Notes under the pieces: model-generated
The model's database searches: none
What the model saw: only the letters and a program-made list of their open reading frames with translations
What the model was told of the DNA's origin: nothing
Shown here: in pieces, positions 48,925-58,000 of the stretch
How positions within the stretch are numbered: the first letter of the stretch is position 1
Layout of the letters: each line of letters starts with the position of its first letter
Source: Roseiarcus sp963775575
GTDB taxonomy: Bacteria > Pseudomonadota > Alphaproteobacteria > Rhizobiales > Beijerinckiaceae
Assembly: GCA_963775575.1 (NCBI GenBank)
Contig: CAVZJG010000005.1
Span: 310,001-374,000 of the forward strand
Length of the DNA stretch: 64,000 nucleotides
Direction of reading: 5' to 3'
Position numbers and translations under genes: made by a program

Positions 48925-49227
48925 ATGCGAAAGTTCCGCCAAGCGATTGTGTCTATTGCGCTCGTCTTCGCCTTCGCGCCGAGCGTCGGCTTCGCTCAAA
49001 CGTTCGAACCCGGCGTCGATCGGCCAGGCGCGGACTTCAGCAATTTCGACATCCCCGGCCGTGGGCCGCACGCATGCCAGGCCGCGTGCCTTCAGAACGG
49101 CGGCTGCGTCGCGTGGACGTACGTTCGGGCGGGCTTCCAGGGGCCCTTCGCCCGCTGCTGGCTGAAAATGGGCGTGCCGGGGGCGCAAGGCAATCCTTGC
49201 TGCGTGTCGGGCGTCGTGCCGCGCTGA
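48925..49227 (+). CDS. Small secreted PAN/Apple-domain protein
   Basis: A 100-aa exported protein. Signal peptide MRKFRQAIVSIALVFAFAPS, cleaved near FAQ-TF. The mature part has the PAN_4-like pattern: FEPGVDRPGADFSNFDI, HACQAACLQNGGCVAWTYVR and FARCWLKMGVPG to NPCCVSGVVPR, with six cysteines. Such small Apple domains bind proteins or carbohydrates. The ATG at 48925 follows GGGAGGGG; the frame upstream is not signal-like. The gap 48619-48924 holds no gene I can support. Confidence 0.85.
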   Translation: MRKFRQAIVSIALVFAFAPSVGFAQTFEPGVDRPGADFSNFDIPGRGPHACQAACLQNGGCVAWTYVRAGFQGPFARCWLKMGVPGAQGNPCCVSGVVPR

Positions 49228-49285
49228 CCCGGATTTCGCGCGCGTGAGAGTCGCATCGCCGACCCGACTTGGCTGAACGGCCAAG

Positions 49286-49475
49286 CCCGCGTCGCGCGTC
49301 TTCGACATCGTCGTCGCCGGCGCCGGGCCGGCCGGCTCGTCGTTCGCGGCGGCGGTGAAACAGGCGCTCGGGAGCGGCGTCTCCGTCGCCGTGGTCGATC
49401 CGCGCTCCGGCCAGGGCGACGGGCGGCTGCGCGCCGTCGCGCCGGCGGCCGGGCCGCGCCGACGCGACCATCGCG
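49286..49475 (+). pseudogene. Stray 5' fragment of the UbiH-family hydroxylase gene
   Basis: About 180 bp closely match the start of the gene at 53023-54276 (53076 onward). Both read VFDIVVAGAGPAG, then AAAV, QALGSG, VVDPR and GRLRAVA, with scattered differences. After PAAGPRR the match ends and the frame is lost. A GGCTGAACGGCCAAG repeat lies immediately upstream (49271-49285). It is followed by an unrelated short run ending GLVLYGAPLLIFA at 49548-49550. The duplicate cannot encode an enzyme. The rest of 49476-49671 holds no gene I can support. Confidence 0.8.
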
Positions 49476-49671
49476 TGGGATGGGCTCTTGCGCGATCGCG
49501 TCGATCATCGGCCTCGTGCTCTACGGCGCGCCGCTGCTGATCTTCGCCTGAGCGAAAACCGCGTCGGCGTCTTTAAGGCGGGACAAAACACCTCGCGGCG
49601 CCGCCAAAATTTCGCCGATCCGCGGGCAACGCCGTTCCGTCGCGCGACGGCGCCGAGCGATCTCTCGCCAT

Positions 49672-50736
49672 TCATTCCGCGTCGGGCGGCGCCATCAGTC
49701 CGCCCTGGCTGGCCAGCGCGTTCGGGCCGAGGGGAAGATCGAACGGCGAGGCGTCGCCGACATTCCTGCGGAAGATCTCGGCGTAACCGCCGGTCGCGGC
49801 CAGGACCCTCTCGCGCCATCCCTTCGCGAGCCCCAGGGCCGGCGCATCGATCGGCAGGCTGTCGAGGCCGCCCGCGGCCCAGTCGCGCTTCGGCCGATCC
49901 GCGTCGATCAGCATATCCACGGTCCAGAACGCGAGCGCCGTCCAGGCGCCGTCGCTGGGGGTCGTCGCGACGAAAATCGGAAAGCTGGCGAGCGGTTCGG
50001 CGAGGATGCGCCCGCTGCGAAGGGTCTTTCCGCCTTCGCGCCGCGCCGCGGCGAGCGTCGTGGCCTCGCCCGCCATGGCGCGACATTGCTGGGAGTCGAA
50101 GGCGTCGTGCATTTCGTCTTCCTCCTGGTAGCCCATGCGGATGAACGGCAGATGTTTCGCCGCGAAATAGGCCTCGAGGCGATGATGCGACGCGTCGCCC
50201 TGAAGGAAGCAGATCGATTGATTCGCGAGATCGTCGGGGCGTCGCGCCGCGGAGTCGCCCGCCGCCATCAAGGCGATGGTCTGGTGGAACGCGGGCGGCC
50301 CGGGCGCGACGAAGCCGGCAAGATTCTGCGCGACGATTTCGGCGCCGCTCAAGAAGAAGACATCGTCGCGTCCCGCGCGGACCTCGTCATAGCTCTTGTC
50401 CGAGTCGTAAACGGTCACACGGACCGCGACGGACGACCCCGCCGCGGCGACGCCGATCGCTCGGCAAAGGTCGACCAGCAATCCGCTCGGCGCGCCGTCC
50501 GCTTTCCGATCGAGCAGGCCGGGTCGGGCGACGGCGCCGCAACGGATCGTCCCGCTCGCCTTGACGCGATCGAACGTCGGGCCGGCCCAGGCGACGCCGA
50601 CGACGCCCGCCGCCGCCAAGGCCGCCAAGCGCAGCGTCAAGCGGCGAGCCGACAAACCGATCGCCGGGCGTCGCCCCGCCGGCGGCGCGCCCCCGCCCTG
50701 ATCCACGGGCGCGGCGTTTCGGGCGAGAACGGACAC
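49672..50736 (-). CDS. AapJ-like amino-acid-binding periplasmic protein
   Basis: A 354-aa periplasmic binding protein of the general L-amino-acid (AapJ/BztA) type. After an N-terminal membrane-targeting segment (RLTLRLAALAAAGVVGVAWA) comes FDRVKASGTIRCGAVARPGL, SGLLVDLCRAIGVAAAG, and the C-terminal ILAEPLASFPIFVATTPSDGA and GGYAEIFRRNVGDASPFDLP, all of which match AapJ proteins. It begins just after the phospholipase stop (GTG 50736; a TTG overlapping that stop is at 50742), so the two are probably one operon. aapQMP, its expected partner, is about 11 kb away and lacks its own aapJ. Confidence 0.75.
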   Translation of the reverse strand: MSVLARNAAPVDQGGGAPPAGRRPAIGLSARRLTLRLAALAAAGVVGVAWAGPTFDRVKASGTIRCGAVARPGLLDRKADGAPSGLLVDLCRAIGVAAAGSSVAVRVTVYDSDKSYDEVRAGRDDVFFLSGAEIVAQNLAGFVAPGPPAFHQTIALMAAGDSAARRPDDLANQSICFLQGDASHHRLEAYFAAKHLPFIRMGYQEEDEMHDAFDSQQCRAMAGEATTLAAARREGGKTLRSGRILAEPLASFPIFVATTPSDGAWTALAFWTVDMLIDADRPKRDWAAGGLDSLPIDAPALGLAKGWRERVLAATGGYAEIFRRNVGDASPFDLPLGPNALASQGGLMAPPDAE

Positions 50737-50738
50737 TT

Positions 50739-52820
50739 TCAATTGTAGCCGGGCAGCGTGGCGGGCAGAGAATTGAAATTCTCCGGAGGCGTGGCGACGA
50801 TGTGCTGGCGCTTATCCTCGGGCGTCATGCCGATCGCCGCGCAGCCTTGCCCGCCATAATGAGGCAAGCTCCATACGACGTCTTTCGGCGTCGCGGCGTA
50901 TTCGGCGGGCAACGGCGCCGCCTCGCCGCGCAGACGCTTCGGGCTGAAGCCGGAAAGCAGGCTGTCGGTGATCGGCGAATTCGTGTCGCGCGGGCCGAGA
51001 TGCTTCTGGTGAAAGCCCTCCGGGCCGAATTTGTTGAACGCCGGCGAATCGCCAGCCTGCAGCGCTTCGGCCTCGTCGGGCAATTGCGACAGCGGCGGCA
51101 GGCCGAAGACGGCGTTGATCGTCTCGATCACCGCGTTGTGGTCGCCCTCGGCGTGGGAGGTCGCGTGGGCGCGCGCGTAAGGCGAGATGAGGATGAGCGG
51201 CACGCGCACGCCGCGCGCCAACGGCAGGCCGTCCGGTCCATAGGACAGGATCCGCGGCGGGACGTGATCATAGAAACCGTCCGACTCGTCGTAGGCGATG
51301 ACGATCGCGCTCTGGCTCCATAATTCCGGGTCGCCGGCGATCGCGTTGACGACCTCGGCGGTCATCGCTTCGCTGATCTGGCGGTCGCTGTAGCCGGGAT
51401 GATCGTCGTCGCCCGATTTCGCCGCGGCGATCGCCTTGAGATCGTCGGCGCTCAGGCCCTTGGGGTTGGGATAGTTCGGGTTCTGGATCGGCGGCGTCGC
51501 GCCGCGGATGTTCCTGAAGCCGCCGCGCACATAGAAGACGCCGCCGTCCTTGGGCAGCGCATGGGCGGCGAGATCGGCGAAGAAGTCGCCTTCGCCGCGC
51601 AGGCTCCGGCGCTCGCCGGGATTGTTGGCGAGATAGCCGAAATACTGCGGCCCCTGGTGGTGGGCGACGTAGTTGGCGTGCGAGGCGACGCCGTCGGCGT
51701 CGCTGGGCTCGAGATCATAGCCGTTCTGATACCAGCCCCAGGCCACCGGCGCCTCGTTCAAGCCTTGGATGAAGGCGACGTCCTTTTGGACGTCGGCGAG
51801 ATCGGTCTCGGGAGCGAGGTCGCGCTTGGCGCGCTCGCCGATCTCGCGGCCCATCGCCGTCAGGGGAACCGAGGCGAAGGTGAGATTTTCCGCGATATTG
51901 CCAGGCGCGTAGCTTTCCGCCGGCGAGGTCGGCTGGCGGTCGACGGCGGTGGCGTCGTATTCCGAGCCCCAATAGGGATTGGGGTCGTTGACGATGGGAA
52001 CGCGCTGTGGCTGGCCGGTTCCGCTATAGACGGCGCCGTTGATGACGCCACTCATCGGCAGCGGCGCTTGCGCGTCGGCCGCGTGCTTGACCCATTGGGT
52101 CTCGCCCGACTGACCGGCGATCATCGCGATGGCGTTGGGGGTCGAGGGCGTGTCCTCGGTGGCGAAGATCCTGTCGAAAATCGTGAAGCGGTCGGCGAAG
52201 TTCCAGAGCAGCGGGATGGTGTCGCAATCGATGTGGGACATGACGAGGCGCGCGAACTGCTGACCCTGCGCCTGCGCCATATTGTTCCCAGGCTTGGCGT
52301 ATTTTCGGTATTCGTCGGCGGCGAAGCCGTCCATGCGCGGGACGCCGTCGACCACGTGCAGTTTCGCGGCGAGCCCCTTGTGGCTGTGGTCGACGCTGTC
52401 GACGAACGAAGCGTTTTGCTGCGGCCCGATCAGGAACGGCTGCGCCGCGACGAGCGCGCCGTTGATGTCGGTGTAGGTCTGCGTGAAGCCCGGCGTTTGG
52501 TCGGGCGGCCGCGGCGCGACGCCGTCCGAATAGAGGCCGTCGACGCCGGGAAACGTGCCGAATTCGTTGTCGAAGGAATGGTTCTCGTTGAAGATCACGA
52601 AGACGTATTTGATCTTCTGCCGCACCAGCGCCGCCATCTCGTCATTGCTCAGCGGCGGGTCGCCGGCGCGGTCGACCAAATAAGGCGCCAGAGCGGGCCC
52701 GGCGTCGGGCTGCGCCGCGACGATCGGGCGGTCCTCAGCGGCGGCGGGAGCGGTGGCGAAAAGACGGGCCGCGCAGACGAACGCGATCGCCGCGGCGCCG
52801 CCGCGAAAAGTCTTGGTCAT
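50739..52820 (-). CDS. Phospholipase C/acid phosphatase-family phosphoesterase, exported
   Basis: A 693-aa secreted phosphoesterase. The signal peptide starts MTKTFRGGAAAIAFVCAARL and ends near AAA-ED. The family motif FVIFNENHSFDNEFGTFPGV gives the metal/nucleophile region. Later motifs are SHIDCDTIPLLWNFADRFTI with ATEDTPSTPNAI, and IVIAYDESDGFYDHVPPR. These match the AcpA/PLC (phosphoesterase) family, acting on phosphoesters outside the cytoplasm; phospholipid specificity is not certain. ATG 52820 with GAAGGGG upstream is the start; the longer frame lacks signal-peptide character. An AapJ-like gene follows without a gap. Confidence 0.9.
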   Translation of the reverse strand: MTKTFRGGAAAIAFVCAARLFATAPAAAEDRPIVAAQPDAGPALAPYLVDRAGDPPLSNDEMAALVRQKIKYVFVIFNENHSFDNEFGTFPGVDGLYSDGVAPRPPDQTPGFTQTYTDINGALVAAQPFLIGPQQNASFVDSVDHSHKGLAAKLHVVDGVPRMDGFAADEYRKYAKPGNNMAQAQGQQFARLVMSHIDCDTIPLLWNFADRFTIFDRIFATEDTPSTPNAIAMIAGQSGETQWVKHAADAQAPLPMSGVINGAVYSGTGQPQRVPIVNDPNPYWGSEYDATAVDRQPTSPAESYAPGNIAENLTFASVPLTAMGREIGERAKRDLAPETDLADVQKDVAFIQGLNEAPVAWGWYQNGYDLEPSDADGVASHANYVAHHQGPQYFGYLANNPGERRSLRGEGDFFADLAAHALPKDGGVFYVRGGFRNIRGATPPIQNPNYPNPKGLSADDLKAIAAAKSGDDDHPGYSDRQISEAMTAEVVNAIAGDPELWSQSAIVIAYDESDGFYDHVPPRILSYGPDGLPLARGVRVPLILISPYARAHATSHAEGDHNAVIETINAVFGLPPLSQLPDEAEALQAGDSPAFNKFGPEGFHQKHLGPRDTNSPITDSLLSGFSPKRLRGEAAPLPAEYAATPKDVVWSLPHYGGQGCAAIGMTPEDKRQHIVATPPENFNSLPATLPGYN

Positions 52821-53022
52821 TCTCAGCCCCTTCGACGCTGTGACCGTGCCAATCGCGAACGACTTCGGCTGTCTCACGAGAACGGATATCGGCGAAGTCG
52901 TCCGCGGCGCGCCTTTCTAACCTACCGCTGTTACGCTTTCATGTCTCGGGCGAGCGGCGCTGGTGCCCCACGCGGCTGCGCGTCGGCTTGCGCCGCGCCG
53001 GCCGCTGGCCGACAATGACGCG

Positions 53023-54276
53023 ATGACTCCGTCCGCGCCTTCCTCTTCCCCTGCGCACGAACCCGCTCGGCGCGTCTTCGACATCGTCGTCGCCGGCGCC
53101 GGGCCGGCCGGCTTGGCGTTCGCGGCGGCGGTCGGCCAGGCGCTGGGGAGCGGTGCCTCCATGGTCGTGGTCGATCCGCGCCCCGGCCAGCGCGACGGCC
53201 GTCTGCGCGCCGTCGCGCTTGCCGAGGGGCCGCGCCGGCTCCTAGAACGCGTCGGCGCCTGGGAGGCGCTGGCGGCGCAGGCGCAGCCGATCCTGCGGAT
53301 GGCGATCTACGACGGCGGGTTAAGCGACGCCGTGCGCCTCGAGCGCCTGACGTTCGACGCGCGCGAGGGCGAGCCGCTCGCCCATATGGCGTTCGCCGAC
53401 GACCTCGCGAGCGCGCTCGCCGCCCGTGTCGCCGCGCTCGGCGTCGAGACGATCGCGCAAGCGGTCGTCGGCTTCGCGCCCGGCCGCGACGTCGCGCGGA
53501 TCGCGCTTTCCGACGGCGAGGTCTTGAGCGCGCGCCTCGTCGTCGCCGCCGACGGCGCGCGCTCGAAGCTGCGGGCGCTCGCCGAGATTCCCACCGTCGG
53601 CTGGGATACGGGCCAGTCCGGCATCGTCGCGACGATCGCCCACGAGCGCGATCACCACGGGCGCGCCGAGCAGCATTTTCTGCCCACCGGCCCGTTCGCC
53701 ATCCTGCCGATGAAGGGGCGCCAGTCGAGCATCGTCTGGAACGAGAGCCACGCCGACGCCGCGGCCCTGCTCGGTCTGGCGCCGGAAGATTTCCTCAGCG
53801 AACTCGAGCGACGCTTCACCCTCAAGCGGGGAGCGATCGGCGTCGCTTCGCGCGTTCAGGCCTTTCCCTTACGCTTCCGCTTCGCGCGCCGATTCGTGGG
53901 TCAGCGCGTCGCGCTCGTCGCCGACGCCGCGCATGTCGTGCACCCGCTGGCGGGGCAGGGGCTCAATCTCGGCCTGCGCGACGTCGCTTCGCTGGCCGAG
54001 ATCGTCGTCGATCGGATGCGCCTCGGCCTCGATCCCGGCGACGCGGAGACGCTCGAGGCCTATCAGCGCGCGCGCCGCTTCGACGTCGTCGCGTCGAGCC
54101 TCGGCATGGACGCGCTGAACCGGCTGTTCTCCAACGATTCCCGGCCGCTGCGCTTCATGCGCGACTTCGGCCTGCGCGTCGTCGATCGCGCGCCGACGCT
54201 GAAGAGCCTGTTCGTCGCCGAGGCGGCCGGGGCCGGCGCCAGCGCGCCGCGGCTGCTGCGCGGACTCGGACTATGA
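53023..54276 (+). CDS. UbiH/Coq6-family FAD monooxygenase (ubiquinone synthesis)
   Basis: A 417-aa flavoprotein hydroxylase. The N-terminal dinucleotide fold VFDIVVAGAGPAGLAFAAAV, the DG-like segment LVVAADGARSKLRALAEI and the second FAD motif RVALVADAAHVVHPLAGQGLNLGLRD are complete. This is the UbiH/UbiF/UbiL group, which hydroxylates the ubiquinone ring; which position cannot be said. The ATG at 53023 precedes TPSAPSSSPAHEPARR and the first strand. Its first 170 bp are partly duplicated at 49286-49475, close to the same repeat family. Confidence 0.9.
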   Translation: MTPSAPSSSPAHEPARRVFDIVVAGAGPAGLAFAAAVGQALGSGASMVVVDPRPGQRDGRLRAVALAEGPRRLLERVGAWEALAAQAQPILRMAIYDGGLSDAVRLERLTFDAREGEPLAHMAFADDLASALAARVAALGVETIAQAVVGFAPGRDVARIALSDGEVLSARLVVAADGARSKLRALAEIPTVGWDTGQSGIVATIAHERDHHGRAEQHFLPTGPFAILPMKGRQSSIVWNESHADAAALLGLAPEDFLSELERRFTLKRGAIGVASRVQAFPLRFRFARRFVGQRVALVADAAHVVHPLAGQGLNLGLRDVASLAEIVVDRMRLGLDPGDAETLEAYQRARRFDVVASSLGMDALNRLFSNDSRPLRFMRDFGLRVVDRAPTLKSLFVAEAAGAGASAPRLLRGLGL

Positions 54277-54298
54277 GCGGCTCTTCGCCGCGCCGTCC

Positions 54299-55876
54299 TC
54301 ACGAGCGCCAGGGGAAGGTCCAGGTTTCGGTGAGCGCGTTGTTGGCGGCGCGCAGGAACACGCGCACGTCGCAGCTTTGGCCGGGGTCGACCGCGACGTC
54401 GACGCCGGCGCGGAAGCCGCGCAGGTGCGCGTTGGGCGCGAGGAAGGTGCGCAACACGCGCCCTGGCGTGGTCGTCGCGACGATTTCGATCAGCGTCGGG
54501 TCGGAGAGGTAATAGCTGAGATCGCCGCCGCTGAAATCGATCAGGAAGCGCGTCGCGCCCGGCGGGGGCGCTTCGGCGGCGCCGAGCGCGCGCGGTGCGG
54601 CGCGGAAGGTGTTGACCGCGCGCGCGCCCGGCGTCAGGCGCGAATCGTTGGTCAGCGCGGTGATGCGGTAGCCGTAGCTCATCGAGCGGCCGGCTTCGAA
54701 ATTCTGCCTGAGCGTCCAGGCGGCGACGATGTTGTCGTTGCTTTCGTTGTCGGTCGGCAGCTCCGCCAGTTGGACGGCGCCTTCGCCCCAGCCTTCGTGC
54801 GGCTCGATCCAGTAGCTGGGCCTCAGCTCGTAGGCGAGGTCGAGATCCTGGTAGTGCTCGAAGGAGCGGTCGCGCTGGAGCAGCCCATATCCGCGAATGT
54901 TGGCGTCCAGGAAGGTGGACAGCGCCGGCGCGGCCGGGTTGCTGAGCGGGCGCCAGATCCACTCGCCCGCGCCGGTGTGCATCAGCAGGCCGTCCGAATC
55001 GTGCAGCTCGGTGCGGAAGTCGTCGTCGACGCGGCGATCGTTCTTGCCTCTCAGGAACATCGAGGACAGCGGCGCCATGGCGAGCGCGGGAATCGAACGG
55101 CGCGCGAACAGCGTCACCGTCGCGTCGACGCTGGTCTCCAGCGAGGGAACGATCTCGAAGCGGAAAGCGCCGGTCGCCGACTCGCCGTCGAGCAGCGCGA
55201 GAACGACGATGCGCTCGGCCGCCGGCCCGGGCGTCTCGATCCAGAATTCGCGGAAGAACGGGAATTCCTCGTCGGCGCGCCCGGCCGAGCCGACGCCGAG
55301 ACCCCGCGCCGACAGGCCGTAGCGCTGGCCGCGGCCGAGAAAGCGGTAATAGCTCGCGCCGAGGAACGAGATGACCTCGTCCATGACGTGTGGCGCGTTG
55401 AGCGGATAGAGCAGGCGAAAGCCGGCGAAGCCGAAATTGATCGGCAGGCCGCTGGGAACGACGGCGGCGCCGTAATCGAACAGATTGGCCTGGTAGAGCG
55501 CCGGCGCGGGAATGCCGTCGCGCAGCACGTTGACGACCACCGGGCGCTTGTAGAGATAGCCGAGGTGGAAGAGTTCGAGACGGAAGCTCGCGCCGGGCTG
55601 GCCGAGCAGCGGCTGGTCGGACTTGAAGCGGATGGCGCGCCAGGCGTCGAAATTGAGCCGGTCCAATTGCTCGGGAAGCTTGGGAAACGAACCGTCGAAA
55701 TCGGCGGCGGCCAGCGCGCGCGCGCGTTTGACGACGTCGTCGTAGCCGAAGGCGGGCGAAGCGGGCGCCGCGGCAGGCGGCACGGCGGGCTGCTGGGCGA
55801 GAACCGGCCCGATGAGGCGCGCGCCGGAGGCGGCGACCACGCTCACGAGCAACGCCCGACGATTCAAGGTCTGCAT
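54299..55876 (-). CDS. Glucan biosynthesis protein OpgG/OpgD
   Basis: A 525-aa periplasmic protein of the MdoG family, needed for osmoregulated periplasmic (cyclic beta-glucan) synthesis. The signal starts MQTLNRRALLVSVVAASGAR; the twin Arg suggests Tat export as in OpgD. Family segments: FGYDDVVKRARALAAADFDG, LNFDAWRAIRFKSDQPLLG, FRLELFHLGYLYKRPVVVNV, FGFAGFRLLYPLN, RLEASYYWIEPHEGWGEG-like SYWIEPHEGWGEGAVQLAEL, and TFLAPNAHLRGFRAGVDV. OpgH, the glucosyltransferase, is not in this window. Convergent with the UbiH-like gene; only 22 bp separate them. Confidence 0.92.
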   Translation of the reverse strand: MQTLNRRALLVSVVAASGARLIGPVLAQQPAVPPAAAPASPAFGYDDVVKRARALAAADFDGSFPKLPEQLDRLNFDAWRAIRFKSDQPLLGQPGASFRLELFHLGYLYKRPVVVNVLRDGIPAPALYQANLFDYGAAVVPSGLPINFGFAGFRLLYPLNAPHVMDEVISFLGASYYRFLGRGQRYGLSARGLGVGSAGRADEEFPFFREFWIETPGPAAERIVVLALLDGESATGAFRFEIVPSLETSVDATVTLFARRSIPALAMAPLSSMFLRGKNDRRVDDDFRTELHDSDGLLMHTGAGEWIWRPLSNPAAPALSTFLDANIRGYGLLQRDRSFEHYQDLDLAYELRPSYWIEPHEGWGEGAVQLAELPTDNESNDNIVAAWTLRQNFEAGRSMSYGYRITALTNDSRLTPGARAVNTFRAAPRALGAAEAPPPGATRFLIDFSGGDLSYYLSDPTLIEIVATTTPGRVLRTFLAPNAHLRGFRAGVDVAVDPGQSCDVRVFLRAANNALTETWTFPWRS

Positions 55877-56003
55877 GGGGTCCGCACCTGGGAAGGCTTG
55901 GCCGATGACCTATCGCGCGGCGTCGGCGAAGGCAATCGCGCCGCGCCTCGAGTCAACGCGAAATTCGCAACGCCCCCCGCCGCCGCTCGCCTCGCGTCCG
56001 CCG

Positions 56004-56597
56004 TCAGCGGCCGAACGGCGTCGCGCCGAGCGGGCCATTGCCGACCACCGCCTCGAGGCCGACGTGGAGATTGTTGGTGACGGCGTAGTCGACGCCGGCG
56101 CCGACCGTTCCGACCGCCTGCAGCGCGCCCGGGCCGGCGAACAGGCCGTTGACCGTAGCGCCGGGATCGGCGAGGCCGCCGCCGAAATTTGTCGGTCTGG
56201 CGAGCGCCGCCCCGGTCACGACGTATGGGGTCAGACGGCCCATTTCGTAACCGAGCTTGACGCTGGTCTCGGCGAAATCGAATTCGCGATACCGACCGCT
56301 GGGAAAGACCCAGGGGTCGTAGCCGGTGGAAAAGCGCACCCCGAGCACGACGGCGTTGTCGAAAGTGCGATCGTAGCCGGCGAAAACGTCGCCCCCGACC
56401 GCGCCCTTGACGCCCTTGAACGAGGCGACGGCGAGCCCCGTCCCGACGTAGAGGCCCTTCCAGTCGGGCGCTTGCGTCTCGGGATCGGCGGCGAGCGAGG
56501 GCAGGGCGGGCAGGTCGGCCGCGACGGCCGCGACGGCCGGCGCCGCGGCGAAGACGGCGACGAGGGCGGCGGCGAGCGGCGATCGCGGCAATGTCAC
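56004..56597 (-). CDS. Outer-membrane beta-barrel protein
   Basis: A 197-aa exported protein with a signal peptide (MTLPRSPLAAALVAVFAAAP to AVA-AD) and alternating hydrophobic strands: WKGLYVGTGLAVASFKG, GGDVFAGYDRTFDNAVVLGV, FDFAETSVKLGYEMGRLTPYVVTG, and VGTVGAGVDYAVTNNLHVGLE. This resembles the small porin/OmpA-like barrels common in Rhizobiales. The C terminus ends GATPFGR and lacks a clean terminal Phe strand, so the family assignment is general. It is 127 bp downstream of the OpgG/D start region on the same strand. Confidence 0.75.
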   Translation of the reverse strand: MTLPRSPLAAALVAVFAAAPAVAAVAADLPALPSLAADPETQAPDWKGLYVGTGLAVASFKGVKGAVGGDVFAGYDRTFDNAVVLGVRFSTGYDPWVFPSGRYREFDFAETSVKLGYEMGRLTPYVVTGAALARPTNFGGGLADPGATVNGLFAGPGALQAVGTVGAGVDYAVTNNLHVGLEAVVGNGPLGATPFGR

Positions 56598-56686
56598 TTC
56601 TCGGTGCTCCTGTTGCGTCGACCATTATGCCAACGCGCGGCCGCGGCGTCAAAGCGGCGGGCGGCCTCCCTCGAGGCGGCGCGCCT

Positions 56687-57358
56687 TTAAGCCGCTTGGC
56701 CGACCGCCCAGGCCACGCCGGCGAAGTGGCACGCGGCGGCGAGCGCGACGCAGCCGTGCCAGATCGCGTTCTGGAATTTCAGGCTGTGCCAGAGATAGAA
56801 CGCGACGCCGACGGAATAGATGAGTCCGCCGATGACGATCAGCGCCAGCGTCGGCGCTGGCAGCGCGGAGACGAGCGGCCTGAACGCGATGACCGCCGAC
56901 CAGCCGAGCGCGAGATAGACGCCGGTCTCGATGCGGTCGAAGCGGCCGGGCACGAACAGCTTCAGCGCCACCCCGACCAGCGCGCCGCTCCAGACGAAGA
57001 CGGCGAGGGCGATCGCCCAAAGGCTGTCCGGGATCAGCGACAGCAGCGCGGTGTAGGTGCCGGCGATCATCAGATAGATCGCCGAATGGTCGCAGCGGCG
57101 CAAAATCCATTTCACCGGCGAATTCGGCGTCATGTTGTAGGCGAGGGAAACGCCGAACATCAGGAAGAAGCCGGCGGCGTAGACCGCCATCGCCAGCCCC
57201 TCGCCGATCCCGCCACGGAACGGCGCCTTCACGAACAGCACCGTGAAGGCGATGAGGCCCGCGACCAGCGCGGCCGTATGGACGAATCCGTCGGCGACGA
57301 GTTCGCCGAGACTGTAAGCGCGCTTGGAAAGACGCGGATGCGAAGCGGGCAGGGACAT
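56687..57358 (-). CDS. trhA: TrhA/hemolysin III-family membrane protein
   Basis: A 223-aa PAQR-superfamily protein with seven membrane helices. Hallmarks are the ELVADGFVHTAALVAGLIAF start with its conserved His, LAYNMTPNSPVKWILRRCDHSAIYLMIAGTY with the RxxDHxxIY motif, and the last helix with FQNAIWHGCVALAAACHFAG with two His. Relatives are called hemolysin III or TrhA and act in membrane-fluidity homeostasis. The ATG at 57358 is clear. Confidence 0.9.
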   Translation of the reverse strand: MSLPASHPRLSKRAYSLGELVADGFVHTAALVAGLIAFTVLFVKAPFRGGIGEGLAMAVYAAGFFLMFGVSLAYNMTPNSPVKWILRRCDHSAIYLMIAGTYTALLSLIPDSLWAIALAVFVWSGALVGVALKLFVPGRFDRIETGVYLALGWSAVIAFRPLVSALPAPTLALIVIGGLIYSVGVAFYLWHSLKFQNAIWHGCVALAAACHFAGVAWAVGQAA

Positions 57359-58000
57359 CGGGGCCTCCCGAACGATGCAGCGAAACTCTCCGGGCGCGCA
57401 TTACGCGTCCCCGGAGGGAACAGGGAACAAAGGCGCGCTCGGCGGCCGGGCCCGATCCGCCGCGGCGGCGAACTTTCGCCGCCGAGCAGCGTCCAGTGCG
57501 TTTTTTGCCTCGCAATTGCGGCGGAGAAGAGGCGCGGGGCGCGCGCCGCGGGTCAGAATTCGCACAGCCGACTTCACGCCGCCGCGCTCTCGGCGGCGAC
57601 CACGGCTGCGACGGCGCGGCGGGCCGATGGAAGGCCCGAGGCCGCCGCCGCCATTCGTGTGGAAACGCGGCGGGAGATCGCGGAAACCGTCGCTATTCCG
57701 CGTCGGCCGAACGTGAACCGGACGCCGAAGCCGCCGCGCGGCGGCGCTAAAAAGCGCGATGGCCAACCGACAGAGAGCTTTGCAGAATGGCCCGTCGTCT
57801 TCTTGGGCGCGTTTCTTGGCGCGAGGCGGGGCGCAATTTTCGCCGAGCGACGTGGTCGGGAAAGTTGTGAAAAGTCACGGCGCGACATGAGCGAACCATC
57901 CTCTTGGATATGCCCAGAGAATCACAAGATTCGTCCTTATGCAAAATTCTCCCGACAATTTCTTTGGCGTTGTTGTACCTCACGGACCCAAGGTGCTAGC
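57359..58000. other. Gap without a supported gene, left edge of the accessory stretch
   Basis: No open frame here shows a family motif or a good ribosome site. The sequence changes from GC-rich to AT-richer after about 57,880. It probably holds the promoter of the 58001 gene, with AAGGTGC just upstream of its ATG. Confidence 0.5.

Noticed and set aside
49488..50144. A 218-aa plus-strand protein after the UbiH-like fragment
   Set aside because: It is Arg-rich and lies opposite the AapJ-like gene; no motif.
57401..57766. A 121-aa minus-strand protein
   Set aside because: Arg/Pro-rich, no ribosome site and no domain; typical of GC-rich noncoding sequence.
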